NCBI GenBank assembly: GCA_946406305.1
Contig: CAMJKC010000048.1
Location: 1-10,614 of the forward strand
DNA: 10,614 bases
Origin: an uncultured Lachnospiraceae bacterium
GTDB lineage: Bacteria > Bacillota > Clostridia > Lachnospirales > Lachnospiraceae
Reading direction: 5' to 3'
Part shown: positions 1-7,558 of the stretch, piece after piece
Position numbering within the stretch: the first letter of the stretch is position 1
How the letters are laid out: the number at the start of each line of letters is the position of its first letter
The notes under the pieces: generated by a model
The model's database searches: none
Seen by the model: the letters and a program-made list of their open reading frames with translations, nothing else
What the model was told of the DNA's origin: nothing
Position numbers and translations under genes: made by a program

Positions 1-2
1 CA

Positions 3-695
3 AAACTTGTAAATGCAAAACATAATATTCCATATCACAATGACACAAATGATGATGGTGTTCGTTTTAGCAGAAAATTGGCTGAAGAGTGGAATGCACC
101 AAATAAAATGATAGTTGATGTAAATGAAGAGATAGTGTTAGAAAAAGAAAATACAGGAGGTAGTATGAGTAAAACTTTAGTTATTTATAGTTCATTTATA
201 GGTGAACAATATAGCGTAGGTGTTATAGAAAAAGGCAACACAGAGATAGTTGCTGATATGATTATAGAAAAACTTGGGGCAGATAGATATAAAGTTGAAC
301 CAAAAAATGATATTTATCCAAAAGATTCTTACAAGAAATTAACTGAAATTGCGAGTAGCGAACTTCATGATAATGCAAGACCAGAGATAAAGGATATAAC
401 ATTTGACATATCAAAATATGATACAATATTTGTAGGGGCTCCAGTGTGGTGGGGTGACTTCCCTATGATTATGTATACCTTGTTTGATAAAGTGGATATG
501 AATGGAAAAACTATAGTTCCATTTTCAACTCATGGTGGTTCAGGGTTATCTGGCTTTGATAGTAAATTAAGAAGACTTTATCCAAATGCTTCAGTGACAA
601 AAGGTCTTGCAATAACAGGAACTGATGCACAAAATAAGAAAGAGAATGTAAAAAGAGAAGTTGATGCTTTTATAAACAGTTTAGCCATAAATTAA
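3..695 (+). CDS. MBL-fold hydrolase C-terminus joined in frame to flavodoxin (5' partial)
   Basis: The frame is open from the window edge to the TAA at 693-695. Codons before 165 read like the end of a metallo-beta-lactamase-fold hydrolase: a histidine in NIPYHND, then KLAEEWNAPNKMIVDVNEEI, which matches the usual closing 'APN+-hydrophobic-GEEI' strand of that family. From ATG 165 the protein is a full flavodoxin of the flavodoxin_4 type: phosphate-loop region SSFIGEQYSVGVIEKGNTEI, then APVWWGDFPM and FSTHGGSGLSG around the flavin, about 176 residues, FMN-dependent electron carrier or reductase by family. There is no stop between the two parts, so it may be one fusion protein; an internal AGGAGG before ATG 165 would also allow a separate flavodoxin. 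The sequence cannot decide this. The family calls are confident, the fusion is not. The 5' end lies outside the window. Confidence 0.85.
   Translation, partial: KLVNAKHNIPYHNDTNDDGVRFSRKLAEEWNAPNKMIVDVNEEIVLEKENTGGSMSKTLVIYSSFIGEQYSVGVIEKGNTEIVADMIIEKLGADRYKVEPKNDIYPKDSYKKLTEIASSELHDNARPEIKDITFDISKYDTIFVGAPVWWGDFPMIMYTLFDKVDMNGKTIVPFSTHGGSGLSGFDSKLRRLYPNASVTKGLAITGTDAQNKKENVKREVDAFINSLAIN
155..167 (+). promoter_or_regulatory. Internal Shine-Dalgarno and ATG for the flavodoxin
   Basis: AGGAGG at 155-160 followed four bases later by ATG 165-167, in the same frame as the hydrolase codons upstream. The flavodoxin homology starts exactly here (MSKTLVIYSS), so this is the likely start of a stand-alone flavodoxin even if a fused product is also made. 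The spacing is slightly short. Confidence 0.6.
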
Positions 696-726
696 AAATT
701 TTTAAAAGAAAAAAATGTTCATTTTT

Positions 727-758
727 TAGACAACATATATAGGTTGTCTATTTTTTTT
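727..758 (+). terminator. Intrinsic terminator after the flavodoxin
   Basis: Perfect 8-bp stem TAGACAAC (727-734) with GTTGTCTA (743-750), loop of eight bases, followed at once by eight T (751-758). It separates the flavodoxin transcript from the VanZ/moeA operon. Confidence 0.9.
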
Positions 759-784
759 AACAAAATATATAATAGTTTTCAAAT

Positions 785-813
785 TTAACAAATAGTATAA
801 AATATGGTATAAT
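785..813 (+). promoter_or_regulatory. Sigma-A promoter of the vanZ-moeA operon
   Basis: TTAACA at 785-790 (one mismatch to TTGACA), 17-base spacer, consensus TATAAT at 808-813 with an extended -10 TGG (805-807). It lies right after the terminator and about 55 bases before the VanZ start, and no other comparably good promoter is seen before the moeA genes. Confidence 0.8.
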
Positions 814-870
814 TAAAGTAAATTTAAAAAAAACTTAAAAGGTAGTATAATTAAAAAAGAAGGTTAATAG

Positions 871-1416
871 ATGAATGAAATTTTAGAGTATTTTAAAAAT
901 ATATTAATAATAATGATGTTATCAATTCCAATTTATTATGTTGTGAGATTTAAAATATTAAAAATTAAAATCACAAGTAAAAAAAGGGAAATCATACTTA
1001 TTATTTTCACAGTATATATGATAGCCTTAACACTGCAGATAGTTACTCCAAAATTTATAATAAATACAAGTGGGATACACATAATTCATCAAGATTTAGA
1101 TAATATAAACATAATACCTTTTTATTTTATAAAAGATTTTTATAATGAATGTATATTGTTAAATAATTATAATTATTTATTTATAAATATTTTTGGAAAT
1201 ATTTTATTGTTTATACCAATAGGATTTTTACTACCATATCTTTTTAATATAAAATATAAAAGAGTAATGTTATATGGAATTATGTTTTCTTTTATTGTTG
1301 AAATTATACAAATATGGCTACCAAGAGTTACAGATATAGATGATATTATTTTAAATAATATTGGTGTTTATATAGGAATTTTATTATACAAAAAGTATCT
1401 AAAGAGTAAATTCTAA
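871..1416 (+). CDS. VanZ family membrane protein
   Basis: A 181-residue hydrophobic protein with the VanZ-like layout: an N-terminal membrane segment (about 8-28), a second (about 41-60), then the family signature N-x-x-GN-x-LLF-x-P-x-GFLLPYL, followed by a segment containing SFIVEIIQIW and the closing acidic motif TDIDDIILNNIGVY. About four membrane segments in total. VanZ proteins are linked to low-level teicoplanin resistance in VanA transposons, but most chromosomal members have no known role. SD AGAAGG at 858-863 is seven bases before ATG. It is first behind the 785-813 promoter and ends 13 bases before moeA, so it is probably co-transcribed with the molybdenum-cofactor genes; a functional link is not evident. 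Confidence 0.85.
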   Translation: MNEILEYFKNILIIMMLSIPIYYVVRFKILKIKITSKKREIILIIFTVYMIALTLQIVTPKFIINTSGIHIIHQDLDNINIIPFYFIKDFYNECILLNNYNYLFINIFGNILLFIPIGFLLPYLFNIKYKRVMLYGIMFSFIVEIIQIWLPRVTDIDDIILNNIGVYIGILLYKKYLKSKF

Positions 1417-1429
1417 AAAGAGGGAATAT

Positions 1430-2665
1430 ATGGATTTATTTAAAGTTGATTCAATCGATGAATGCGAAGAGAAAATATTCAAATGCATAAAAAAATCGAA
1501 TTTTGATTTGAAATATGAAGAAGTTGAACTATATAAGTCTTTAAATAGGATAAATTATGAAGATATACATTCAAAGGAAGAAGCACCAAATTTTAATAAA
1601 TCAACAGTAGATGGATATGCTGTGATTTCAAAAGACACAAGTGGAGCGAGTGAAACTGTCCCTACTTTTTTAGATATAGTTGGAGAAAGTTTAATGGGTA
1701 AGGAGCAAACAATTAGTATTAATTCTGGTGAATGTGTATATGTTCCAACAGGTGCCATGTTGCCTGAAGGCTCAAATGCAGTGGTTATGATAGAGCACAC
1801 AGAAAATTTGTCACAAAAAAAAATAGCAATATACTCTGCAGTAGGAGAAGGACAAAATGTAATAAAAAAAGCAGATGATATAAAGAAGGAAGAACTTATA
1901 TTGAAAAGAGGAAAAAAAATAACATCTGGCGACATAGCTTTACTTTCATCAGCTGGTGTTAGTAGAGTCAAGGTATATAAAAAAATTAATATAGCAATTA
2001 TTTCAACTGGTGACGAACTTGAAGAATATACAAAAGAGAAAGTTGATATAGGAAAAATTAGAGATTCTAATTCTATTATGTTAAGTGCAATTTGCGAAGA
2101 GAATTTTATAAATGTGTATGATGTTGTAAAAGTAGAAGATGACTATGATAAATTATATGAAAAAGTAAAATACTATTTAGATAAGGTTGATATAATAGTT
2201 TTATCTGGAGGAAGTTCAAAAGGAAAAAAAGATTATACAGAGAGTGTAATCAAAGACAATTCAGAAGAAGGAATATTGACGCATGGGATATCTATAAAGC
2301 CAGGAAAGCCAACTATTACTGGCTATAATATTAAAAATAAAACGATAATCATAGGACTCCCAGGGCATCCAGTTGCTTGTGCACTTATTTTTAGAATTTT
2401 AATATTTGGCATAATAGAATTCATAACAAGTGCAAAACTTGATAATAAGTATTGTATAGGAAGAATAACAGAGAATTTGAAAGCGGCTCCAGGGAGGATG
2501 ACTATTCAACTTGTAAATGTGAAAGAGGATTTGACTGTAACTCCTATACTTTCAAAATCTGGAATAGTAAAAAGTTTATCAAAGGCGGATGGTTATATTA
2601 TTATAAAACTAAATGATGAAGGAATAAATAAAGGTGAATATGTAAAAGTCCACTATTTAACATAG
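1430..2665 (+). CDS. moeA: Molybdopterin molybdenumtransferase MoeA
   Basis: 411 residues, the normal MoeA length. Order: MoeA N-terminal domains (about 5-180) with STVDGYAV (Asp61, the equivalent of the conserved SAMDGYA aspartate) and VPTGAMLPEGSNAVV; MoCF_biosynth domain (about 185-325) with STGDE (192-196), SGGSSKGKKD (259-268) and GLPGHP (309-314); C-terminal domain IV (about 340-410). MoeA inserts molybdenum into adenylated molybdopterin in the cytoplasm, giving molybdenum cofactor. The second residue is Thr-Val rather than the usual Ala-Met in the SAMDGYA motif, a mild change. SD AGAGGGA is six bases before ATG. A second, longer MoeA follows 35 bases downstream; two MoeA paralogues often divide labour between cofactors or enzymes, which is inferred here. 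Confidence 0.93.
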   Translation: MDLFKVDSIDECEEKIFKCIKKSNFDLKYEEVELYKSLNRINYEDIHSKEEAPNFNKSTVDGYAVISKDTSGASETVPTFLDIVGESLMGKEQTISINSGECVYVPTGAMLPEGSNAVVMIEHTENLSQKKIAIYSAVGEGQNVIKKADDIKKEELILKRGKKITSGDIALLSSAGVSRVKVYKKINIAIISTGDELEEYTKEKVDIGKIRDSNSIMLSAICEENFINVYDVVKVEDDYDKLYEKVKYYLDKVDIIVLSGGSSKGKKDYTESVIKDNSEEGILTHGISIKPGKPTITGYNIKNKTIIIGLPGHPVACALIFRILIFGIIEFITSAKLDNKYCIGRITENLKAAPGRMTIQLVNVKEDLTVTPILSKSGIVKSLSKADGYIIIKLNDEGINKGEYVKVHYLT

Positions 2666-2700
2666 CAATTCTTATATTCATATAGAAAGGGAGAGTTCTT

Positions 2701-4641
2701 ATGAAAAGAAATTTATATTTGAAAACTATGACTGCTGATGCTGCATATAAGTTATATGTAGATGTGCTGTTAGAGAGAAATATTCTTAAAAGAAAAACAG
2801 AAATAATAAAAACAGAAGATTCACTTGGAAGAAGGACAAATGTAGCTCATTTTGCAAAATGTAATTCTCCTCTTTTCACTGCTTCAGCAATGGATGGTAT
2901 TTGTGTGGATTCAAAAATTACAAAAAATGCTTCAGAAGAAAATCCTGTAATTTTAAAGTTGGGAGTTGACTATAAGATTGTAGATACGGGTGATGTAATA
3001 AAAAGCCCATATGATGCGGTAATTATGGCTGAAGATGTCATAGAGATAGATGAACAGACAGTAAAGATTATAGAACCTGCAGTTACTTGGCAAAATGTGA
3101 GACCAATAGGCGAAGACATAGTAGAAAAGGAAATGATAATACCATCAAATCACAAAATAACAGCTATAGATATTGGTGCATTAATGGCAAGTGGAAATTT
3201 GGAGCTTTCTGTTTATAAAAAGACTTCAGTAGGAATTATACCTACTGGAGATGAAATCATAAATCCAGTTGACAAACCAAAAGAAGGAGATATAATTGAT
3301 TCAAATTCATATATGATAAAAGCTCTTGTAAACAGCTGTGGAGCTTATGGAAAGAGATACGAAATAGTAAAAGATGATTTGAATCTTATAAAGGAAGCAA
3401 TAAAAAGAGCAGTGAGTGAAAATGATATTGTCATTATAAATGCTGGTTCAAGTGCAGGGACAGAAGATTTTTCAAAAACTGCTATAAAAGAATTAGGAGA
3501 AATTTTTGTTCATGGTGTATCAATTAAACCTGGAAAGCCAGTTATGCTTGGAATAATTGATAATAAGCCTATTATAGGATTACCAGGTTATCCTCTGTCA
3601 ACATATTTAGCTTTTGATATATTTGTAAAACCAATACTTGATTATTTAAATAATTCAAAAAACATATTGGAAATAGAAAAAGATGAAACTATACAAGCAA
3701 AGATTTCAAAGAGGATAGTATCATCACTTAAATATCAAGAATTTGTTAGAGTAAAAGTTGGGTCAGTTGGGAATGAGTTAATTGCGGCACCATTAAATAG
3801 AGGAGCAGCAAGTCAAATGAGTATGGTTAGAGCAGATGGTTTATTAGTTATTCCACAGAACAGTGAAGGATATGAAGCAAGTGATGTAGTAAACATTAAA
3901 CTATTAAAGAAAAAAGAAGATATATATAAAACTCTTTTATGTGTAGGCTCCCATGATGTTTTACTTGATATAGTAACTGATATTATGGAAAAAAAATATG
4001 AAGATGTTAGTTTCTCATCAACTCATGTTGGTTCAACTGCAGGTCTTATGGCATTAAAGAGAAATGAGACAATGATAGTGCCAACTCATTTACTTGATGA
4101 AGAAACAGGGGTATATAATATACCAATTTTGAAAACCATATTTGAAGATGTAAAAAAAGGTGATAAATATAATATAACTTTAATAAAAGGATTTAAGAGA
4201 ACACAAGGGATAGTAGTAAAAAAAGGAAATCCTTTAAATATTAAAACTATAAATGATTTAAAAAATGGAAGATTTGTAAATAGACAGAGAGGTTCTGGAA
4301 CAAGAGTTTTATTTGATTATTTGCTTAAAAAAAATGGTATAGAATCAAATGAAATAGATGGATATGATAAAGAGATGGCTACACATATGGCAGTTTGTTC
4401 TGCTGTTTATAATGATGAAGCTGATTTTTGTATAGCAATAAAACCAACTGCGAATACATTAAACTTAGATTTTATTGAAATAGGCGAAGAGGAATATGAT
4501 TTTGCACTTTGGACTAAAGATATAAATGACTATAAAGTTAGTAGATTTATAGATGTAATAAAGTCAAAAGAACTCCATATGGAGCTTGATAAATTGACAG
4601 GATATAAATATGACAATGTAGGAGAAATAATAAATATATAG
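2701..4641 (+). CDS. MoeA fused to a PBP-like (molybdate/LysR-type substrate-binding) domain
   Basis: 646 residues. Residues 1-400 are a whole MoeA: SAMDG (62-66, Asp65), PTGDE (181-185), AGSSAGTED (248-256), GLPGYP (293-298). Residues about 410-620 form a PBP-like domain of the kind often fused to MoeA: CVGSHDVLLDIV at its start (Ser417-His418), THVGSTAGLMAL, a conserved FVNRQRGSGTRVLFDYLL stretch and DFCIAIKPTA near the end. No signal peptide, so the binding domain works inside the cell, perhaps sensing or presenting molybdate or a cofactor (inference). SD GGGAG lies upstream of ATG. Its stop TAG (4639-4641) is part of the SD of the next gene, pointing to translational coupling with the desulfurase. 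Confidence 0.93.
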   Translation: MKRNLYLKTMTADAAYKLYVDVLLERNILKRKTEIIKTEDSLGRRTNVAHFAKCNSPLFTASAMDGICVDSKITKNASEENPVILKLGVDYKIVDTGDVIKSPYDAVIMAEDVIEIDEQTVKIIEPAVTWQNVRPIGEDIVEKEMIIPSNHKITAIDIGALMASGNLELSVYKKTSVGIIPTGDEIINPVDKPKEGDIIDSNSYMIKALVNSCGAYGKRYEIVKDDLNLIKEAIKRAVSENDIVIINAGSSAGTEDFSKTAIKELGEIFVHGVSIKPGKPVMLGIIDNKPIIGLPGYPLSTYLAFDIFVKPILDYLNNSKNILEIEKDETIQAKISKRIVSSLKYQEFVRVKVGSVGNELIAAPLNRGAASQMSMVRADGLLVIPQNSEGYEASDVVNIKLLKKKEDIYKTLLCVGSHDVLLDIVTDIMEKKYEDVSFSSTHVGSTAGLMALKRNETMIVPTHLLDEETGVYNIPILKTIFEDVKKGDKYNITLIKGFKRTQGIVVKKGNPLNIKTINDLKNGRFVNRQRGSGTRVLFDYLLKKNGIESNEIDGYDKEMATHMAVCSAVYNDEADFCIAIKPTANTLNLDFIEIGEEEYDFALWTKDINDYKVSRFIDVIKSKELHMELDKLTGYKYDNVGEIINI

Positions 4642-4649
4642 GAGTATAT

Positions 4650-5783
4650 GTGATTTATTTTGATAATGCAGCGACTACAATCAATAAGCCAAAAGAAGTA
4701 ATTGAAGCAGTTTCATATGCCATGATGAACTTTGGAAATGCAAATAGAGGGTTATATGAGCAAAGTTTAAAGTCATCTAATGTCATATATGATACAAGAA
4801 TTAAACTGAGTAAATTTTTTAATTCAAAAGATTATAGAAAAGTTGTTTTCACTTCTAATTCTACTGAGGCACTAAATGTTGCAATAAAAGGAATATTAAA
4901 AAAAGGCGACCATGTGATTACCACAGAACTTGAACATAATTCTGTATTAAGGCCACTTTATGAAAAAGAGACAGAAGGAGTTGAGATAAGTTATCTAAAA
5001 ATTGATGAATATGGAAATATAAATTATGATGACTTAAAGAAATTATTAAAAGACAATACAAAACTTGTTGTAACAACTCATGGTTCAAATGTGTTAGGAA
5101 ATTTATTGAATGTTAAGGAAATAGGGAATTTTTGCAAAAATAATAATTTGATTTATATAGTTGATGCTTCTCAAACAGCAGGAGAAGTAGAGATAGATAT
5201 GATTGACATGAATATAGATATTTTATGTTTTACAGGACATAAAAGCTTATTTGGACCACAAGGGACAGGTGGACTTATATTAAATAGAGAAATTGATATA
5301 AAAAATATGAAATCTGGTGGGACTGGAATTAAAACATTTGATAAATTTCAGCCTAAAGTATTTCCAACCTATCTTGAGGCAGGAACTCTTAATAGTCATG
5401 GCATTTGTGGAATTAATGCAAGCATAGATTATATAAATAAAATAGGGATAAAAAAAATAAAAGAAAAAAATGAGATGCTAACAAAATATTTCTATGATAA
5501 AATAAGAGAAATTGAAGGTATAAAGATATACGGAGATTTTATAAATCTTAATAGATGTCCAATAGTTTCAATTAATTTACTTGGTTATGATAGTGCGAAA
5601 ATTTCAGATTATTTATATGAAAAATATGAGATAGCAACAAGACCTCAAGGGCATTGTGCACCACTTGTTCATAAGTCATTTAAAACAGAAAAACAAGGAA
5701 TGGTTAGATTTAGTTTTTCATATAATAACAATACTTATGAAATAGATACGGCAGTAAATGCTTTAAAAAATATTTTAAATTAA
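4650..5783 (+). CDS. Class V aminotransferase / cysteine desulfurase-like protein
   Basis: 377 residues, PLP-dependent. It opens with IYFDNAATT; SNSTEALN and VDASQTAG (Asp172, Gln175) contact PLP by family; GHKSLFGPQGTGG carries the Schiff-base lysine Lys198; RPQGHCAPLVH carries Cys336, the expected persulfide or selenide cysteine. It resembles the desulfurase subgroup found next to selenium-dependent molybdenum hydroxylase genes rather than housekeeping IscS or SufS (from memory). The start is GTG 4650, eight bases after the MoeA stop: the ATG at 4648 is followed directly by TGA in its own frame, and TAGGAG (4639-4644) spaces correctly to GTG. Likely role: mobilising sulfur or selenium from (seleno)cysteine for a molybdoenzyme, working with the DUF3343 protein just downstream. 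The substrate cannot be told from sequence. Confidence 0.9.
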   Translation: MIYFDNAATTINKPKEVIEAVSYAMMNFGNANRGLYEQSLKSSNVIYDTRIKLSKFFNSKDYRKVVFTSNSTEALNVAIKGILKKGDHVITTELEHNSVLRPLYEKETEGVEISYLKIDEYGNINYDDLKKLLKDNTKLVVTTHGSNVLGNLLNVKEIGNFCKNNNLIYIVDASQTAGEVEIDMIDMNIDILCFTGHKSLFGPQGTGGLILNREIDIKNMKSGGTGIKTFDKFQPKVFPTYLEAGTLNSHGICGINASIDYINKIGIKKIKEKNEMLTKYFYDKIREIEGIKIYGDFINLNRCPIVSINLLGYDSAKISDYLYEKYEIATRPQGHCAPLVHKSFKTEKQGMVRFSFSYNNNTYEIDTAVNALKNILN

Positions 5784-5802
5784 AAAGAAAGGTTAAATAG
5801 AT

Positions 5803-6039
5803 ATGATTGAAAGTAAAAAAGTGTTAGTTATTACATTTTCTATGAGTGATGATGTGATATCTATGGATAGGTTTTATAAAAGTCAAAATATAGATGGTAA
5901 AGTTATACATATACCAAGTTCTTTAACTGCTGGGTGTGGTAGGGCTTATCAGGTAGATATAAAATATAAAGATTATATGAAGAAAATACTAAAAGAAAAT
6001 GGCATTTTTTTTGAAGGTATATATGAAATAAAAATATAA
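5803..6039 (+). CDS. DUF3343 protein, putative Se/S carrier
   Basis: 78 residues, no signal or membrane segment. It has the DUF3343 layout: a beta strand KVLVITFSMSDDV, then IHIPSSLTAGCGRAY with a single cysteine, Cys45, in the place where the family keeps one. DUF3343 genes commonly sit beside desulfurases and selenium-linked molybdenum hydroxylase genes and have been proposed as small sulfur/selenium carriers; that role is not proven. SD AGAAAGG is well spaced to the ATG, 19 bases after the desulfurase stop, so it belongs to the same operon. The cysteine is the only one in the protein, which fits a persulfide-relay part. Confidence 0.83.
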   Translation: MIESKKVLVITFSMSDDVISMDRFYKSQNIDGKVIHIPSSLTAGCGRAYQVDIKYKDYMKKILKENGIFFEGIYEIKI

Positions 6040-6047
6040 ATATAAAA

Positions 6048-6102
6048 AAGGAGGAAGTGTAGTAAATATTCATAGGAATTTTATTACATAATAGTATTTA
6101 TG
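6048..6102 (+). promoter_or_regulatory. Distant Shine-Dalgarno and hairpin before the DUF4349-like gene
   Basis: AAGGAGGA at 6048-6055 is the best SD nearby but ends 45 bases before the ATG at 6100. Right after it sits GTG TAG (6057-6062), a start directly followed by a stop. Bases 6062-6070 can pair with 6093-6101 (nine pairs, two of them G-U), which would fold out the gap and bring the SD to within about eight bases of the start. The upstream stop TAG at 6073 in the gene's frame and the lack of ATG/GTG/TTG between it and 6100 fix the start. Confidence 0.4.
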
Positions 6103-7149
6103 AATGAAAAAATAATAGAAAAACTAAAAAAATTAGATGAAAAAACATTAAAGAAAATAGGCTTAGTCATTTTAATATTGATATTTATTTGGTGTGTCTT
6201 TTTTAGAAAAAAGGAACTTACTGTAACTTATGATGGAATTAGCCAATCTGTAACTTCATATGGATATGATAGTGGTTATAACAATTCGCTTTATAGAAAT
6301 AAATCAGCTAAGCTTTCAAGTGATTTAGCATTTACAAATTATGCTGTAAATTCAATTAGTGAAGATGCAGTTGAGAGTATTGTGGATGAAAGTGCAGGAG
6401 ATAGTGAGAGATATAATGAAAATCATTATTATAGAGTTAATACAAATAATTTTGAGAAATCGGTTGATGATATAAAGAAAATTATAGAAGATAATAAAGG
6501 CATTATAAAAACGAATTCAAGACAAACTTCAGATAAAGAGTATTATGATATAAAAGTTCAACCAAGGTATCAAAGTTTGGTGTTTCAAATTGATAATGCA
6601 ATAGATGCAACAGAAAATATAGAGTTGTCGTTATCAAAATATGGAAAAATAGTAGAGAGCAACTCAAATAAATCAAGTATAGAGAGTCAAATAACTGATT
6701 ATCAAAATAGATTAAAAGAACTTGAGGCAAAAAGAGAAGCATTAAAAACAGCAAAACCATCAAGAGATGACTCTGATAGGATAACACGAGAAGATTCAAG
6801 GCTTGCAGGAGAAATAGAGAGAATAAAAAACGAGATAGATAAGAATATAAGTTCTACTACATATAAAACTTATGTTATTAAGATTTATGAAACTATAAAA
6901 ATAAAAGTAAATGCATTAAAATATTGGTATTCAAACAACTATGAAGTGCAAAGAGAAATTGAAAATGTATTGCCAACAGTTATAAAAATTTTCACTATAG
7001 TTTTACCATTACTTGTTATGATAGTTTTATTTATTTACTTCTTAAATAAAGCACTTGTTGGCAGTACTGTTAAGAAGTTTGAACAGAAGATGAAGGTTAT
7101 AGAAAAAGAATTTAAAGATAAAAATATAACGATGAATATAAAAATGTAG
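6100..7149 (+). CDS. DUF4349-like membrane protein with coiled coil
   Basis: 349 residues. N-terminal membrane anchor at 20-35 (IGLVILILIFIWCVFF, preceded by lysines), a long extracytoplasmic region with a Ser/Asn/Tyr-rich linker (about 50-105), a domain with NFEKSVDDIKKIIEDNKGII that resembles the start of the DUF4349 core, a coiled coil (about 192-250) rich in Glu/Lys/Arg, and a second membrane segment (295-315) followed by a basic tail. No lipobox is seen. DUF4349 proteins are envelope proteins of unknown function, so no activity is claimed. It follows the DUF3343 gene by 60 bases with no terminator visible, so it may share the transcript. For the odd translation-start region see the separate entry. 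Confidence 0.75.
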   Translation: MNEKIIEKLKKLDEKTLKKIGLVILILIFIWCVFFRKKELTVTYDGISQSVTSYGYDSGYNNSLYRNKSAKLSSDLAFTNYAVNSISEDAVESIVDESAGDSERYNENHYYRVNTNNFEKSVDDIKKIIEDNKGIIKTNSRQTSDKEYYDIKVQPRYQSLVFQIDNAIDATENIELSLSKYGKIVESNSNKSSIESQITDYQNRLKELEAKREALKTAKPSRDDSDRITREDSRLAGEIERIKNEIDKNISSTTYKTYVIKIYETIKIKVNALKYWYSNNYEVQREIENVLPTVIKIFTIVLPLLVMIVLFIYFLNKALVGSTVKKFEQKMKVIEKEFKDKNITMNIKM

Positions 7150-7159
7150 GGACAAGGTC

Positions 7160-7179
7160 ACTTATACAAAAGTATAGGT
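7160..7179 (+). other. Short hairpin between the DUF4349-like and ogt genes
   Basis: Stem ACTTATAC (7160-7167) with GTATAGGT (7172-7179), loop AAAA, one G-U pair. No T-run follows, so it is not an intrinsic terminator; it could be an mRNA-stability or processing hairpin. Confidence 0.35.
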
Positions 7180-7197
7180 TGATATAAAGGAACATAT

Positions 7198-7485
7198 ATG
7201 AGTCAATTTGAAGAAAAAGTTTATAAAGAAGTAAAGAAAATACCTAAAGGACAAGTAAGTACTTATAAAACTATTGCTATTAAAATAGGGCATCCCAATG
7301 CAAGTAGGGCAGTTGGAAATGCTCTGCATAAAAATCCAAATCATAAATTAATTCCATGTCATAGAGTTGTTAATAGTAAAGGGGAATGTTCTGGAAGTTA
7401 TGCTTTTGGTGGTAAAGATGCCCAAGAAAAAATATTAAAAAAAGAAGGTGTAGTATTTAGAAATAATAGAATCACAGTCTCATAA
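7198..7485 (+). CDS. Single-domain O6-alkylguanine-DNA alkyltransferase (MGMT/Ogt-type)
   Basis: 95 residues, only the C-terminal DNA-binding/active-site domain of Ogt; the N-terminal RNase H-like domain is absent. Active site PCHRV with Cys54 is intact, so unlike the alkyltransferase-like proteins that replace this cysteine it should still accept the alkyl group from O6-alkylguanine. Also present are Tyr23 and Arg37 (the arginine finger in SRAVGNAL) and Glu83 in KKEGV, plus the YAFGGKDAQ stretch. Acts in the cytoplasm on DNA as a suicide repair protein. SD AAAGGA is about seven bases before ATG. Compact Ogt forms are common in Firmicutes, so the shortness is probably not decay. Confidence 0.9.
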   Translation: MSQFEEKVYKEVKKIPKGQVSTYKTIAIKIGHPNASRAVGNALHKNPNHKLIPCHRVVNSKGECSGSYAFGGKDAQEKILKKEGVVFRNNRITVS

Positions 7486-7493
7486 TATAGTTG

Positions 7494-7510
7494 AAGTATT
7501 ATTAATACTT
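7494..7510 (+). repeat. Small inverted repeat downstream of the ogt gene
   Basis: AAGTATT (7494-7500) with AATACTT (7504-7510) around a three-base loop. It starts nine bases after the ogt stop but has no T-tract, so it is at best a weak transcription end. Confidence 0.35.
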
Positions 7511-7538
7511 GATATTGGCTCTCGAGGTGATATATATA
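7509..7538 (+). promoter_or_regulatory. Possible promoter of the orphan antitoxin-like gene
   Basis: TTGATA at 7509-7514 with TATATA at 7531-7536 (16-base spacer) or 7533-7538 (18). It lies just before the AGGAGG of the next gene. Weak evidence in such AT-rich sequence. Confidence 0.35.
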
Positions 7539-7558
7539 AATAGAGGAGGAATATAATT

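Noticed and set aside
1555..1971. Minus-strand reading frame of 138 codons
   Set aside because: Lies wholly inside moeA, whose motifs are clear; no SD or family resemblance.
6503..6799. Minus-strand hydrophobic reading frame
   Set aside because: Antisense shadow of the coiled-coil region of the DUF4349-like gene; leucine-rich only because of AT-rich complement codons.
7162..7344. Minus-strand frame over the ogt gene
   Set aside because: Opposes a gene with an intact active site; no start signal.
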